In this document: piece by piece, positions 43,944 to 52,959 of the stretch
How the letters are laid out: the number at the start of each line of letters is the position of its first letter
How positions within the stretch are numbered: the first letter of the stretch is position 1
NCBI GenBank assembly: GCA_040385245.1
Contig: JAZKHT010000001.1
Span: 496,001-560,000, forward strand
DNA: 64,000 nucleotides
Origin: JAZKHT01 sp040385245
GTDB taxonomy: Bacteria > Pseudomonadota > Alphaproteobacteria > Rhodobacterales > Rhodobacteraceae
Direction: 5' to 3'
Made by a program: the position numbers and the translations under genes
Notes under the pieces: model-generated
Seen by the model: the letters and a program-made list of their open reading frames with translations, nothing else
Told to the model about the DNA's origin: nothing
Database searches by the model: none

Positions 43944-44783
43944 ATGGCAGTCGGTAAATCGGGCGCGCGGTTCGCAGGGATGGCGCTTCTTGTGTCGACG
44001 CTGGCAGCTTGCGGGGGTGGTCAGCAGGACCGACCCCTTGACAGCTACACCGCCGAGGAAATCTACAAGCAGGGCGAGGTGGAGCTTGAGGCACAAGCCA
44101 AACCCGCCACCGCGATCCGCTACTTCCAAGAGGTAGAGCGTCTTTATCCCTATTCCGAATGGGCCAAACGCGCGCTGATCATGCAGGCCTTCAGCCACCA
44201 CAAGGCGAAAGACTACGAAGAGGCCCGCGCCGCCGCCCAGCGATTCCTTGATTTCTATCCGGGGGACGAGGATGCGCCCTATGCGTCCTATCTGATGGCG
44301 CTGTCCTATTATGACCAGATCGACGAAGTCGGCCGCGATCAGGGCCTGACCTTTCAGGCGCTGCAAGGCATGCGCGAGGTGATCGAGAAATACCCCGACA
44401 GCGAATATTCCCGCTCTGCCATGCTGAAATTCGAACTGGCCTTTGACCATCTGGCTGGCAAGGAAATGGAAATCGGGCGCTACTACCTGAAACGCGGCAA
44501 CTTTACTGCCGCGATAAACCGTTTCCGCGTCGTGGTGCAGGATTTCCAGACCACCACCCACACCGCCGAAGCATTGCACCGCCTGACCGAGGCCTATCTT
44601 GCGCTTGGCCTGACGGACGAGGCGCAGACCTCTGCCGCGATCCTGGGCTACAACTATCAGTCCAGCCCGTTCTATGACGACAGCTTCCGCTTGCTGAAAG
44701 GCCGTGGCCTTGCGCCCGAGGCCAAGGGCGAAGGCTGGCTGCGGACGGTGTATCGCCAGATGGTCCGGGGCGAGTGGTTGTAA
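43944..44783 (+). CDS. bamD: Outer membrane assembly lipoprotein BamD
   Basis: A 279-residue lipoprotein (also called ComL/YfiO) of the beta-barrel assembly machine. The signal ends in STLAACGGG with lipidated Cys23. Five TPR-like repeats follow: YTAEEIYKQGEVEL, YSEWAKRALIMQAF, APYASYLMALSYYDQI, YSRSAMLKFELAFDHLAG and TAEALHRLTEAYLALG are the helix starts. I chose the ATG of MAVGKSG after GGCGGAAG; the frame upstream is intergenic. It is followed by recN after 25 bp. Confidence 0.93.
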   Translation: MAVGKSGARFAGMALLVSTLAACGGGQQDRPLDSYTAEEIYKQGEVELEAQAKPATAIRYFQEVERLYPYSEWAKRALIMQAFSHHKAKDYEEARAAAQRFLDFYPGDEDAPYASYLMALSYYDQIDEVGRDQGLTFQALQGMREVIEKYPDSEYSRSAMLKFELAFDHLAGKEMEIGRYYLKRGNFTAAINRFRVVVQDFQTTTHTAEALHRLTEAYLALGLTDEAQTSAAILGYNYQSSPFYDDSFRLLKGRGLAPEAKGEGWLRTVYRQMVRGEWL

Positions 44784-44808
44784 GTGCACGTCGCACCCGG
44801 GGCGGACC

Positions 44809-46449
44809 ATGCTTCGCACGCTTGATATCCGCGATGTCCTGATCATCGACCGGCTCAGCCTTGAATTTCGTCCCGGCCTGAATGTGCTGACGGGCGAAAC
44901 CGGGGCGGGCAAGTCGATCCTGCTGGACGCGCTGGGGTTCGTGCTGGGTTGGCGGGGCCGTGCTGAACTGGTGCGCGCCGGGGCCGATCAGGGCGAGGTG
45001 ATCGCCGCCTTCGATCTGACACCCGATCACGCCGCCCGTGCCGTTCTGGCCGAGGCGGGGATCGAGGCAGAAGACGAACTGATCCTGCGCCGCGTCAACA
45101 CCGTCGATGGCCGCAAGACCGCCTGGGTCAATGACCGCCGCGTGTCGGGCGAGGTGCTGCGCGCCCTGTCGGACACGCTGGTGGAACTCCACGGCCAGCA
45201 CGACGACCGGGGTTTGCTGAACCCGCGCGGGCATCGGCAATTGCTGGACAGCTTTGCCGCACTGGACATGACGGCGATCCGGGCCGCGTGGCGCGCGCAA
45301 AGTCAGGCCCGCACCCGTTTGACGCAGGCCGAAACCGCCCTTGCCGCCGCCCGCACCGAAGAAGATTACCTGCGGCATGCGGTGGCCGAACTGGACAAGT
45401 TGGCTCCCGACCTCGGCGAAGAGGCGACCTTGGACGCGCGCCGCCGGATGATGCAGGGGGCCGAACGCATCCGTGCCGACATCACCCGCGCCCATCAGGC
45501 CCTGTCCGAAGACGGGGCCGAATCCGTTCTGCGCGACGCGATGCGCTGGCTTGAAGGGGCAGCCGACCGCGCGGATGGCCGGTTGGAGGGGGCGCTGTCT
45601 GCCCTGAACCGCACCCTGATCGAACTGGGCGAGGCGCAGCAGGGCGTTGAAGAGTGTCTGCGTGCGTTGAACTTCAATCCAGTCGAACTGGAACAGATCG
45701 AAGAACGCCTGTTCGCCATCCGTGCCTTGGCCCGAAAACATGGCGTGCTGGCCGATGACTTGGGCGATTTTGCCGAAACCCTGCGCGCCCGCCTGTCTGC
45801 GCTGGACAGTGGCGAGGCTGGGATTGCCGCCCTGATCCGCGCCGTGGGCGAGGCCGAGGCGGATTACCGTCGCGCAGCGGCCGCCCTAAGCCTGGCCCGG
45901 CGCAAGGCGGCCGGGCGTTTGGATCAGGCGATGGCGGCGGAGCTCGCGCCCTTGAAAATGGAACGCGCAGTCTTTTCGACCGAGGTGTCGCCCGGCGAAC
46001 CCGGCCCTGAAGGCGTGGACGCCGTCACCTTTACCGTCGCCACCAACCCCGGCGCACCGTCAGGACCGCTGAACCGCATCGCGTCGGGGGGAGAATTGTC
46101 GCGGTTCCTGCTGGCGCTGAAAGTCTGCCTGACCGGCGACACCCCCGGCCTGACCCTGATCTTTGACGAGATCGACCGCGGCGTTGGCGGGGCCACCGCC
46201 GATGCTGTGGGGCGCAGGCTAAAGGCGCTGGCGGGGGCGGCACAGGTTCTGGTCGTCACCCATTCGCCGCAGGTGGCAGCACTGGGGGGCGCGCATTGGC
46301 GGGTGGAAAAGCGCGTCGTGGCCGACATGACCCTGTCAACGGTCACCCCACTTGATGCGGGCGCGCGGATCGAAGAGATCGCACGGATGCTGGCAGGCGA
46401 TACCGTGACCGAGGCGGCACGTCAGGCGGCGCGGGCGCTGCTGACGTAG
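44809..46449 (+). CDS. recN: DNA repair ATPase RecN
   Basis: A 546-residue SMC-like protein for double-strand break repair. Walker A GETGAGKSILLDALG is at about residues 29-43; a coiled coil runs from about 155 to 370; the ABC signature SGGELSRFLLALKV is near residue 425 and Walker B LIFDEIDRGVGG near residue 452, ending with the H-loop VVTHSPQVAA. The ATG of MLRTLDIRD was chosen over longer open frame. The bamD-recN pair downstream of lpxC is conserved in Rhodobacteraceae. Confidence 0.95.
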   Translation: MLRTLDIRDVLIIDRLSLEFRPGLNVLTGETGAGKSILLDALGFVLGWRGRAELVRAGADQGEVIAAFDLTPDHAARAVLAEAGIEAEDELILRRVNTVDGRKTAWVNDRRVSGEVLRALSDTLVELHGQHDDRGLLNPRGHRQLLDSFAALDMTAIRAAWRAQSQARTRLTQAETALAAARTEEDYLRHAVAELDKLAPDLGEEATLDARRRMMQGAERIRADITRAHQALSEDGAESVLRDAMRWLEGAADRADGRLEGALSALNRTLIELGEAQQGVEECLRALNFNPVELEQIEERLFAIRALARKHGVLADDLGDFAETLRARLSALDSGEAGIAALIRAVGEAEADYRRAAAALSLARRKAAGRLDQAMAAELAPLKMERAVFSTEVSPGEPGPEGVDAVTFTVATNPGAPSGPLNRIASGGELSRFLLALKVCLTGDTPGLTLIFDEIDRGVGGATADAVGRRLKALAGAAQVLVVTHSPQVAALGGAHWRVEKRVVADMTLSTVTPLDAGARIEEIARMLAGDTVTEAARQAARALLT

Positions 46450-46451
46450 CT

Positions 46452-46485
46452 ATGCGCAGGGCGCATGACGGGTTGCATTAATGCA
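46452..46485. promoter_or_regulatory. Short hairpin and 12-bp palindrome after recN
   Basis: ATGCGC-AGG-GCGCAT (46452-46466) starts 2 bp past the recN stop without a T-run. TGCATTAATGCA (46474-46485) is a perfect palindrome 60 bp before the next ATG and could be an operator. Confidence 0.35.
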
Positions 46486-46544
46486 TGACTACAATGCTGC
46501 GCTGCGGCATCCTATCTTTGGATCAACAAAGACAGGAGTTTGAA

Positions 46545-46703
46545 ATGTTCGAGTCCGTGAAATCCTTCGTCCGGTCCTTCCGCATCCCCAGCGTCGAGGA
46601 ACTGGAATTGGCCTACCTCAATGCCTCGATCAGCCGTGTTGATCTGGAAAACCGCCAGCGCCAGATTCAGGGCGGGCTGTTCCGTCAGCGTCACATCTTG
46701 TGA
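46545..46703 (+). CDS. DUF3563-like small protein
   Basis: A 52-residue protein. The segment EELELAYLNASISRVDLENRQRQIQ (written here only as the pattern E-x4-YL-x5-RVDLE-x-RQRQI) matches the DUF3563 family, whose function is unknown. ACAGGAG precedes the ATG. Its 3' end overlaps the convergent SnoaL-like gene by 13 bp. Confidence 0.78.
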   Translation: MFESVKSFVRSFRIPSVEELELAYLNASISRVDLENRQRQIQGGLFRQRHIL

Positions 46704-47086
46704 TCCGACACCACTGACAGGCTGGCGGTCATCGCCTTCCAGCCTGTCACCGTGGCAACCAGAACGGCAGACAGCACGATCCCGCAGCGGGGCAGGTCCT
46801 GACCCCCTTCGTCCAGCGCCCCGGTCAGGATAAACCGCTGTGACAGAACCGATGCGCCTGGGCCAAGGGCGCGCAGCCGCAGTTTGCCCGTCACCAGACG
46901 TGCCGCGCGCAACGTGCCCGCAAATTCCCCACCCAAGGCAACGGCAATTTCGTCCCGACCTTCGGCATATTGCCCGGTCAGGGTCAGAAACTCTGCGTCA
47001 TCCGCCATCATCGCGGCAATCGCAGGCGCATCCTGCGCCCCAAAGGCAGTGGCAAAGGCGCGGGGGAAATCATCAGGTCCGGTCAT
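46691..47086 (-). CDS. SnoaL-like/DUF4440 family protein
   Basis: A 131-residue NTF2-like fold protein. DDFPRAFATAFGAQDAPAIAAMMADDAEFLTLTG is the typical first helix and strand pattern of SgcJ/DUF4440 proteins (shown by the FATAFGAQDAPAI core), and RDEIAVALGGEF follows. The family includes small-molecule isomerases and many unknowns; no specific substrate is predictable. The ATG at MTGPDD has AGGG upstream; a TTG two codons earlier is open. Confidence 0.75.
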   Translation of the reverse strand: MTGPDDFPRAFATAFGAQDAPAIAAMMADDAEFLTLTGQYAEGRDEIAVALGGEFAGTLRAARLVTGKLRLRALGPGASVLSQRFILTGALDEGGQDLPRCGIVLSAVLVATVTGWKAMTASLSVVSDHKM

Positions 47087-47168
47087 GGCCAAACCCTAGC
47101 GGGCAGTGCGTCGCTTGGCCAGCAGGGCAAAGCTGCGTCAAATCCTCGCTCAAAGATTTTTGCGCCTT

Positions 47169-47816
47169 TCAGGCCCCGGCAACGCGGTCCAGCACGGTCG
47201 CCAAATCACCGTAGCCGGTAAACCGACGCTCGTAGGCCAACCCAAGCCGCGCAGCGCAATCGGCGGCCTTGGCGTCCAGCGTGGCGTCATTGGTCTGCGC
47301 CTGATAGACCAGTTTGGTGTAATTGCCGAAATACATGTCCCTCAATTCCGGGTGCCGATCCAGACCCATGGGCCGCCAGACAAAGGCATCGAACTGGCGC
47401 ACCAGAAAATCTGTCAGGTAAAAGGCGGTGAATTCATCCTCTGCCTTGGCGGCAAAGGCGGCGTTGCCTTCAAAAAACGAATAGCAATGCGGTCCTGCGA
47501 CCATCTCTACGCCCAGTTCCTTGCACTTTTCCTGCAACAACCCGCCCGTGCCGCAATCGGCATAGACAATGAACACCGAACTGTAATCGTCCCGGTGTTC
47601 GGCCACGGCCGCCTCGACCGCCGCCGGAATACGGTCGGGCCACAGGTGCAGGTTCGCGGGCAGACATTGCAGGTCGATGTGATCCCACCCGTTCGCCCGT
47701 TTCAGTGCCAGAATTTCATGTGCCAGCGCACCGCAGGCAATCAGTAACACCCGGCCCGCCGCAGTAAGGGCAAGGCCGTCAACCGTCAAAAGGTCATCGT
47801 CCAGCGTCAGCGCCAT
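47169..47816 (-). CDS. DUF1638 protein
   Basis: A 215-residue soluble protein. ALAHEILALKR near residue 30, YADCGTGGLL near residue 88, and AGPHCYSFFEG near residue 111 with conserved Cys/His are hallmarks of DUF1638. These proteins often lie beside corrinoid proteins and MttB-type methyltransferases, and a corrinoid protein gene is just upstream here, so a role in corrinoid-dependent methyl transfer is a reasonable inference. The ATG lies inside the end of the small membrane gene upstream. Confidence 0.82.
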   Translation of the reverse strand: MALTLDDDLLTVDGLALTAAGRVLLIACGALAHEILALKRANGWDHIDLQCLPANLHLWPDRIPAAVEAAVAEHRDDYSSVFIVYADCGTGGLLQEKCKELGVEMVAGPHCYSFFEGNAAFAAKAEDEFTAFYLTDFLVRQFDAFVWRPMGLDRHPELRDMYFGNYTKLVYQAQTNDATLDAKAADCAARLGLAYERRFTGYGDLATVLDRVAGA

Positions 47817-47962
47817 TGCCGCAGGCCAAGGAACAGGCTTCCGGCCAAGGCGGCAAAGCCGATTGCCACAAGCGGCAGGTCCGCCCAGACGGCAAGGCCC
47901 AGCGTGGCCCCTGCGGCGGCGATGACGAACAGGATCAGGGTCAGGAAATAGGGGACGGGCAT
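47807..47962 (-). CDS. Small two-helix membrane protein
   Basis: A 51-residue protein with two hydrophobic segments (about 5-25 and 29-46) ending in LRQWR. AAGGAG precedes the ATG. It overlaps DUF1638 by 10 bp, so the two are coupled. I do not recognise a named family. Confidence 0.7.
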   Translation of the reverse strand: MPVPYFLTLILFVIAAAGATLGLAVWADLPLVAIGFAALAGSLFLGLRQWR

Positions 47963-48020
47963 TGGCAGCTCCTTTCCCATCAATCTGGCGCTTATTGCCC
48001 GCGATTCCAAGGGCTGGCAA

Positions 48021-48054
48021 AGAAAAGGCCCCGCAGGCACGATGCCGCGGGGCC
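48021..48054 (-). terminator. Rho-independent terminator after the corrinoid protein gene
   Basis: On the minus strand GGCCCCGC and its complement form a stem extended by GGC/GCC with one bulge, followed by TTTTCTTT. It lies 20 bp past the corrinoid gene stop and separates it from the DUF1638 pair. Confidence 0.85.
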
Positions 48055-48074
48055 GGATGGTCATCTGCTGTGGA

Positions 48075-48773
48075 TCACGCGGACAGCTGGTTGTGCTTGC
48101 GCGCGACGAATTGCTTGGCGGTTTCCACCGCGACAGCAGCATCGCGGCAATAGGCATCGGCCCCGATGGCGCGGCCGAATTCCTCGTTCAGCGGCGCGCC
48201 GCCGACCAGCACGATGTAGTCTTCGCGCAGGCCCTTTTCCTTCATCGTGTCGATCACAACCTTCATGTAGGGCATGGTCGTGGTCAGCAGGGCCGACATG
48301 CCAAGGATATCGGGCTGCTCGCGCTCCAACGCCTCAAGGTATTTCTCGACCGAGTTGTTGATGCCCAGATCCAGCACCTCGAACCCAGCACCTTCCATCA
48401 TCATCGCGACAAGGTTCTTGCCGATGTCGTGGATGTCGCCCTTGACGGTGCCGATCACCATCTTGCCCATGCGGGGCGCGCCGGTTGACACAAGAAGCGG
48501 CTTGAGGATGAACATCCCCGCCTTCATCGCGTTGGCGGCCAGCAACACCTCGGGCACGAACAGGATGCCGTCGCGGAAGTCGGCACCGACGATGGTCATG
48601 CCCGCGACAAGTGCCTTGGTCAGCACGTCATAGGGGGCCCAACCGCGTGCGATCAGGATATTGACCGACTCTTCGATCTCTTCCTTCAGACCGTCGTAAA
48701 GGTCGTCGTGCATTTGCAGCACAAGCTCGTCATCAGACAGTTCGGAAAGGATGATTTCGTCTTCGTCGGCCAT
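48075..48773 (-). CDS. Corrinoid (B12-binding) protein of the MtbC/MttC family
   Basis: A 232-residue cytoplasmic methyl carrier. The N-terminal helical cap (1-95) precedes the B12 domain, with the cobalt-ligand motif Asp113-x-His115-x-x-Gly118 in GDIHDIGKN, the loop LLTTTMPYM near residue 178 and GGAPLNEEF near residue 207. Such proteins accept a methyl group from an MttB-like methyltransferase (methylamines, glycine betaine and similar) and pass it to tetrahydrofolate. No methyltransferase gene is in the window. The ATG of MADEDE follows GGGAG. Confidence 0.92.
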   Translation of the reverse strand: MADEDEIILSELSDDELVLQMHDDLYDGLKEEIEESVNILIARGWAPYDVLTKALVAGMTIVGADFRDGILFVPEVLLAANAMKAGMFILKPLLVSTGAPRMGKMVIGTVKGDIHDIGKNLVAMMMEGAGFEVLDLGINNSVEKYLEALEREQPDILGMSALLTTTMPYMKVVIDTMKEKGLREDYIVLVGGAPLNEEFGRAIGADAYCRDAAVAVETAKQFVARKHNQLSA

Positions 48774-48932
48774 GGCGGCGCTCCCGTAGGGTATCTGCTG
48801 AGGATGTGCATGGGGCCAAAGCGACACAAGCACTTTTCGGATTACGACATGCCCCGGATGAAAGCCGACAGCAAGGGGTCGCCGGTGACGAATAGGCTGG
48901 CGCGTGTTCTCTTAATGTTCTAATTTGCTGAA

Positions 48933-50021
48933 ATGCAGAATTCCGACCGCTTCCTTTTGCCGGGCCGCAGGGTTCGGGCGCGTGGCACGGACACGAATGA
49001 CACGGGCCGGTTTGAACCGCGCGTGACCGTCGCCGCCGATGACGGCTGGGACATTGTTGAGGACGCGCGCCTTGTCCGCACCGAGGTGCGCCTTGAACGC
49101 CCCCGGTCGGCGCTGACGTTCAACCGCTCGCCCGATCTGCCGTTCGACCGGTCGATAAACCCTTACCGGGGTTGCGAACACGGATGCATCTATTGCTTTG
49201 CGCGGCCCACCCACGCCTATCTGAACCTGTCGCCGGGTCTGGACTTTGAAACCCGGCTGATCGCTCGCCCCGGCATTGCGGCAGTGCTGGAAACCGAACT
49301 GCGCGCCAAACGCTACGCCCCGGCGCCCATCGCCATTGGCACCAACACCGACCCCTACCAACCGATCGAGGCGGACCACCGCATCATGCGTGACGTGCTG
49401 GCGGTTCTGTCGGCCTTTCACCACCCTGTCGCCCTCACGACCAAGGGCACGCTGATCGAGCGTGACATCGACCTGTTGGCCCCGATGGCGGCCAAGGGTC
49501 TGGCGCGCGTGGGCGTGTCGGTCACGACACTGGATGCGCGCCTGAGCCGGTCGATGGAGCCGCGCGCCGCCGCCCCCGCCCGCCGTCTGGCAATCATCCG
49601 GCGGCTGACGGAGGCGGGCATCCCTGTCCGCGTCATGGTGGCCCCCGTCATCCCCGGCCTGACCGATCACGAGCTGGAACCGATCCTGTCGGCCGCGCGC
49701 GATGCAGGCGCGCAAACCGCAAGCTGGATCATGCTCCGCCTGCCGCTTGAGGTGTCGCCATTGGTGCAGGACTGGCTGGCCACCCATCAGCCTGGCCGGG
49801 CCGCCAAGGTCATGGCGCGTCTGCGCGAGGCACATGGCGGCAAGGAGTATGATCCCAATTGGGGCAAACGCATGCGCGGCGAAGGGGCCTATTCCGAATT
49901 GATCGGCAAGAGGTTCAAACTTGCCGTGGCGCGTCTGGGTCTTAAGGAACAGGCAACCCCGCTGCGCTGCGATCTGTTCGCACCCCCCCCGCGCGCGGGC
50001 GACCAGTTGTCGCTATTCTAA
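48933..50021 (+). CDS. PA0069-family radical SAM protein
   Basis: A 362-residue radical SAM enzyme. NPYRGCEHGCIYCFARPTH contains the three cluster cysteines (CxxxCxxC, near residues 80-87). The family groups with SplB/Rv2578c-like proteins; the reaction is unknown. TNTDPYQP and a C-terminal AYSELIGKRF are typical of the group. The ATG follows a 159-bp gap from the divergent corrinoid gene in which I see no further feature. Confidence 0.88.
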   Translation: MQNSDRFLLPGRRVRARGTDTNDTGRFEPRVTVAADDGWDIVEDARLVRTEVRLERPRSALTFNRSPDLPFDRSINPYRGCEHGCIYCFARPTHAYLNLSPGLDFETRLIARPGIAAVLETELRAKRYAPAPIAIGTNTDPYQPIEADHRIMRDVLAVLSAFHHPVALTTKGTLIERDIDLLAPMAAKGLARVGVSVTTLDARLSRSMEPRAAAPARRLAIIRRLTEAGIPVRVMVAPVIPGLTDHELEPILSAARDAGAQTASWIMLRLPLEVSPLVQDWLATHQPGRAAKVMARLREAHGGKEYDPNWGKRMRGEGAYSELIGKRFKLAVARLGLKEQATPLRCDLFAPPPRAGDQLSLF

Positions 50022-50072
50022 GCTTGGCGCAATACCGAAGGCTGGCCTCGGTCGTTCGGGTCTGTCACATTT

Positions 50073-50600
50073 ATGAACGCGATCAGGAAAGGTGGCCAGT
50101 TCATGCGGACCCCAGCCGAAATGCCGCCGCTTTATGCGGCCACGGTGCCGGTCTTCCGGCACTATCTGGGGCGGGTGACGGCCATGGTCGATGCGGCCGG
50201 ACCACAGGTGATGGGCACGCGCATTGCCGATGCCTTTCCGGCGGCACAGCAGTTCGGCACGGCGGCGGGGTTCGCCTTGCGCATCGCCTGCCCGCTGGCG
50301 GGGCGCGAGGTGCCGGATTTTCCCGGTGCGCTGGCCCCGCGACTGGCCGTGGTGCGCGCGGTGCTGGGGGCGATGCGGCCCGATGAGTTTCTGGGGGCCA
50401 ACGACCGCATCATCACCCACCGCGCGGGCGAGGCGGTGCTGGAACAGACTGCACCTGATTTCCTGTATCTTTACGGCTTGCCGAATTTCTTTTTCCACCT
50501 GACGATGGGGTATGCGTCCTTGCGCGCCGCAGGGGTGCCTTTGGGCAAGGCCGATTTCGACGGCTTCCACGCCTATCCGCCCGGATTTTCGTTCGAATGA
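50073..50600 (+). CDS. DUF1993 protein
   Basis: A 175-residue protein. The C-terminal FLYLYGLPNFFFHLTMGYASLR and GVPLGKADFDGF segments identify DUF1993, a DinB-like helical family of unknown function that contains candidate metal-binding histidines. The first ATG has AGGAAAGG nearby after it and a second ATG at 50103 (MRTPAEM) is an alternative start. Confidence 0.82.
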   Translation: MNAIRKGGQFMRTPAEMPPLYAATVPVFRHYLGRVTAMVDAAGPQVMGTRIADAFPAAQQFGTAAGFALRIACPLAGREVPDFPGALAPRLAVVRAVLGAMRPDEFLGANDRIITHRAGEAVLEQTAPDFLYLYGLPNFFFHLTMGYASLRAAGVPLGKADFDGFHAYPPGFSFE

Positions 50601-50699
50601 AGCCGCCAACCGCAGACCAACCCCCACAGCCCGTTGCCAATTCCGCTGCCCTCGGGCCATAACGGCAAAAATCTGGGTTTCGGTGCAGGAGAACGCCCC

Positions 50700-51410
50700 A
50701 TGTCAACCGCACGGTTCGGATTTCCCGTACCCAACTGGACACCGCCGCCGCCGCCTGACGGGCGGGCGATGGAGGGTGCGTATATCCGGCTTGAACGGCT
50801 TGACCCGGATGCCCACGCCGCCGATCTGCACCAGTCCTTTGCCGGGCACGATCCCTTGTGGGATTATCTGCCCTACGGCCCGTTTGCCAGTTCCGCAGGC
50901 TATCACCGCTGGGTGAAAGAGGCGACAGCCGGTACTGATCCCCTGTTCTGGGCCTTGCGCGATGCGGACACTGGCCATGCCGTCGGGGTAGCAAGCTATC
51001 TGCGCATCACGCCCGCCGCGGGGTCAATCGAGGTGGGGCACATCTGCCTGTCACCCGCCCTGCAACGCAGGCGTGGTGCGACCGAGGCGATGTTTCTGCT
51101 GATGGATTGGGCATTTTCGGCGGGCTATCGCCGGTATGAATGGAAATGCGACGCGCTGAATGTGCCGTCGCGCCGTGCGGCCCAGCGGTTGGGCTTCAGC
51201 TATGAAGGCGTCTTTCGGCAAATGTCGGTGGTCAAGGGCCGCAACCGCGACACCGCTTGGTTTTCGATCATCGACAGCGAATGGCCCGCCCTGCGCGAGG
51301 CCTATGCCGCCTGGCTGTCGCCCGCGAACTTTGACGCCGCCGGACAGCAGCGCGAACGGCTGTCCGATCTGACAGGCCTTGTGCGGGCGAGTTCCGATCC
51401 CACACTTTAG
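50700..51410 (+). CDS. GNAT-family N-acetyltransferase
   Basis: A 236-residue acetyltransferase of the RimJ/RimL-like class. YIRLERLDPDAHAADLHQSF near residue 26 starts the fold; VGHICLSPALQRRRGATEAMFLLM near residue 118 has the acetyl-CoA motif QRRRGATE; KCDALNVPSRRAAQRLGFSYEG near residue 145 is motif B. CAGGAG precedes the ATG. The substrate is not predictable. The stop overlaps the convergent receiver gene by 4 bp. Confidence 0.88.
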   Translation: MSTARFGFPVPNWTPPPPPDGRAMEGAYIRLERLDPDAHAADLHQSFAGHDPLWDYLPYGPFASSAGYHRWVKEATAGTDPLFWALRDADTGHAVGVASYLRITPAAGSIEVGHICLSPALQRRRGATEAMFLLMDWAFSAGYRRYEWKCDALNVPSRRAAQRLGFSYEGVFRQMSVVKGRNRDTAWFSIIDSEWPALREAYAAWLSPANFDAAGQQRERLSDLTGLVRASSDPTL

Positions 51411-52081
51411 AGGATGGCGCTTGCCCCCAGACGCGCGGTCACCAGTCGCGCAAGGCTGGCAAGGTCGCCGCTTTTACCTGCGTCGCGTGCCACCGCCTCA
51501 AGCGCGCGGTCGCCCGATTGCATAGACACACCGGCCAAGAATGACGCCAGATAGCGCCGCGCGCTGGGATCGGGATCGCTTGCCAGCAGATCGGCGGCAT
51601 GGGACAGATCGTCCTTCAACGCCATCGGGTCGGCTGGATCCGCCTCGGTTCCCGATGTCACGGGGGCAACGCGGTCGGGCAGATGCGCCTGCAGGGCGGC
51701 CCGCAGCGCATCCAGATTGCGCAGCGGCTTGGTCAGGAACCCATCCGCCCCGGCGGCAATCGCGGACCGGTGCCCCTCTGCATCGCCGCTGATGGCAAGG
51801 ATCACCGACGGCCTGCGCGGATCGTTCGCCAGTTCGGCAATCAACGCTTCCCCGCGGCCATCGGGCAGACCCAGATCGACCAACAGCGCATCGGGCCGAT
51901 AGGTGCGCAGGTGCAGGCGGGCCGCGCCCAAGGTATCGGCCCGGCGCAAGCGCGCACCAAGACGCCTGCACATCAGGCGCAGACATTCGGAAAAGAACCG
52001 GCTGTCTTCGACGGCCAGAACGGTCAGGCCAAAAAAGGGCAATGCGCCAGCGTTCGGCGGAAGGGGGGACGGCAGGGGCAT
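51407..52081 (-). CDS. Receiver-domain response regulator without a known output domain
   Basis: A 224-residue protein. The receiver domain (about 17-135) has acidic residues in AVEDSRFF, the phosphoacceptor Asp in LLVDLGLPDG and the lysine in FLTKPLRN. The C-terminal 90 residues are helical and could be a histidine-phosphotransfer-like or effector domain, but no H-x3-K motif is certain. No kinase is nearby. The ATG of MPLPSP was chosen; upstream frame is shadow. Confidence 0.8.
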   Translation of the reverse strand: MPLPSPLPPNAGALPFFGLTVLAVEDSRFFSECLRLMCRRLGARLRRADTLGAARLHLRTYRPDALLVDLGLPDGRGEALIAELANDPRRPSVILAISGDAEGHRSAIAAGADGFLTKPLRNLDALRAALQAHLPDRVAPVTSGTEADPADPMALKDDLSHAADLLASDPDPSARRYLASFLAGVSMQSGDRALEAVARDAGKSGDLASLARLVTARLGASAIL

Positions 52082-52241
52082 GACAGGGGGCTTTCTGCTG
52101 TGGACGACGACAGAAGGACACGCAACTGATGAAGGCGGGGTTAACGCCTGCGACCAAAAGCAGCGCCGTGTTCGCCCTGCTACCCTTGCCTGCCGCCCCC
52201 GCGCCCCCCATAACCCCACCATCTTATCCGCGAGGAAATCC

Positions 52242-52646
52242 ATGATCGGTCGCCTGAACCATGTCGCAATCGCCGTGCCGGATCTGCACGCGGCGATCCG
52301 TCAATACGCAGACACGCTGGGCGCAAAGGTCGGCGCGCCGCAGGATGAGCCCGATCACGGCGTGACGGTCGTGTTCATCGAACTGCCGAACACCAAGATC
52401 GAACTTCTCTATCCCTTGGGCGATGCTTCCCCCATCACCGGCTTTCTCGAAAAGAACCCCGCAGGCGGTATCCATCACATCTGCTATGAGGTGGACGACA
52501 TTCTGGCCGCGCGCGACCGCCTGCAGGCCGCAGGGGCCCGCGTTCTGGGGGGTGGAGAGCCGAAGATCGGCGCCCACGGCAAGCCGGTGCTGTTCCTGCA
52601 CCCCAAAGACTTTAACGGCTGCCTTGTGGAACTGGAGCAGGTCTGA
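52242..52646 (+). CDS. mce: Methylmalonyl-CoA epimerase
   Basis: A 134-residue VOC-fold enzyme that interconverts (R)- and (S)-methylmalonyl-CoA in propionate and ethylmalonyl-CoA pathways. RLNHVAIAVPDL provides the first metal His, FIELPNTKIELLYPLG the first Glu and GGIHHICYEVDD the second His, with VELEQV at the end the last Glu. GAGGAAA precedes the ATG. It overlaps the DUF1467 gene by 1 base. Confidence 0.94.
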   Translation: MIGRLNHVAIAVPDLHAAIRQYADTLGAKVGAPQDEPDHGVTVVFIELPNTKIELLYPLGDASPITGFLEKNPAGGIHHICYEVDDILAARDRLQAAGARVLGGGEPKIGAHGKPVLFLHPKDFNGCLVELEQV

Positions 52647-52930
52647 TGACCATCACCGCCGCCATCGTCCTGTATTCGGTCACCTGGTTCATGGTGTTCT
52701 TCATCGTCCTGCCGCTGCGGTTTGTCAGTCAGGGCGATGCGGGCGCCGTTGTGCCGGGCACCCCGAAAAGCGCTCCCGCCGGCAACATCGTCGCGCGCAA
52801 GGCAAAGATCACCACCGTCGTGGCTACCGTCATATGGGCCATCTTGTCGGGGATCATCCTGTCGGGCGCAATTTCGGTGCGGGATTTCGACTGGATGGAC
52901 CGCATGGGCCCGGTGCCGACCAGCGACTGA
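52646..52930 (+). CDS. DUF1467 membrane protein
   Basis: A 94-residue protein with two helices (about 3-25 and 54-76) and the conserved FFIVLPLRF segment of DUF1467. The family commonly follows mce in alphaproteobacteria; its function is unknown. The ATG overlaps the mce stop. Confidence 0.88.
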   Translation: MTITAAIVLYSVTWFMVFFIVLPLRFVSQGDAGAVVPGTPKSAPAGNIVARKAKITTVVATVIWAILSGIILSGAISVRDFDWMDRMGPVPTSD

Positions 52931-52959
52931 CCCGCGCGCGCGTCCGGCACCAGCCGGGT

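Noticed and set aside
42909..44912. 667-residue antisense open frame over lpxC and bamD
   Set aside because: Typical GC-rich shadow frame: Arg/His/Gln-rich, no known motifs, and it covers two well-identified genes.
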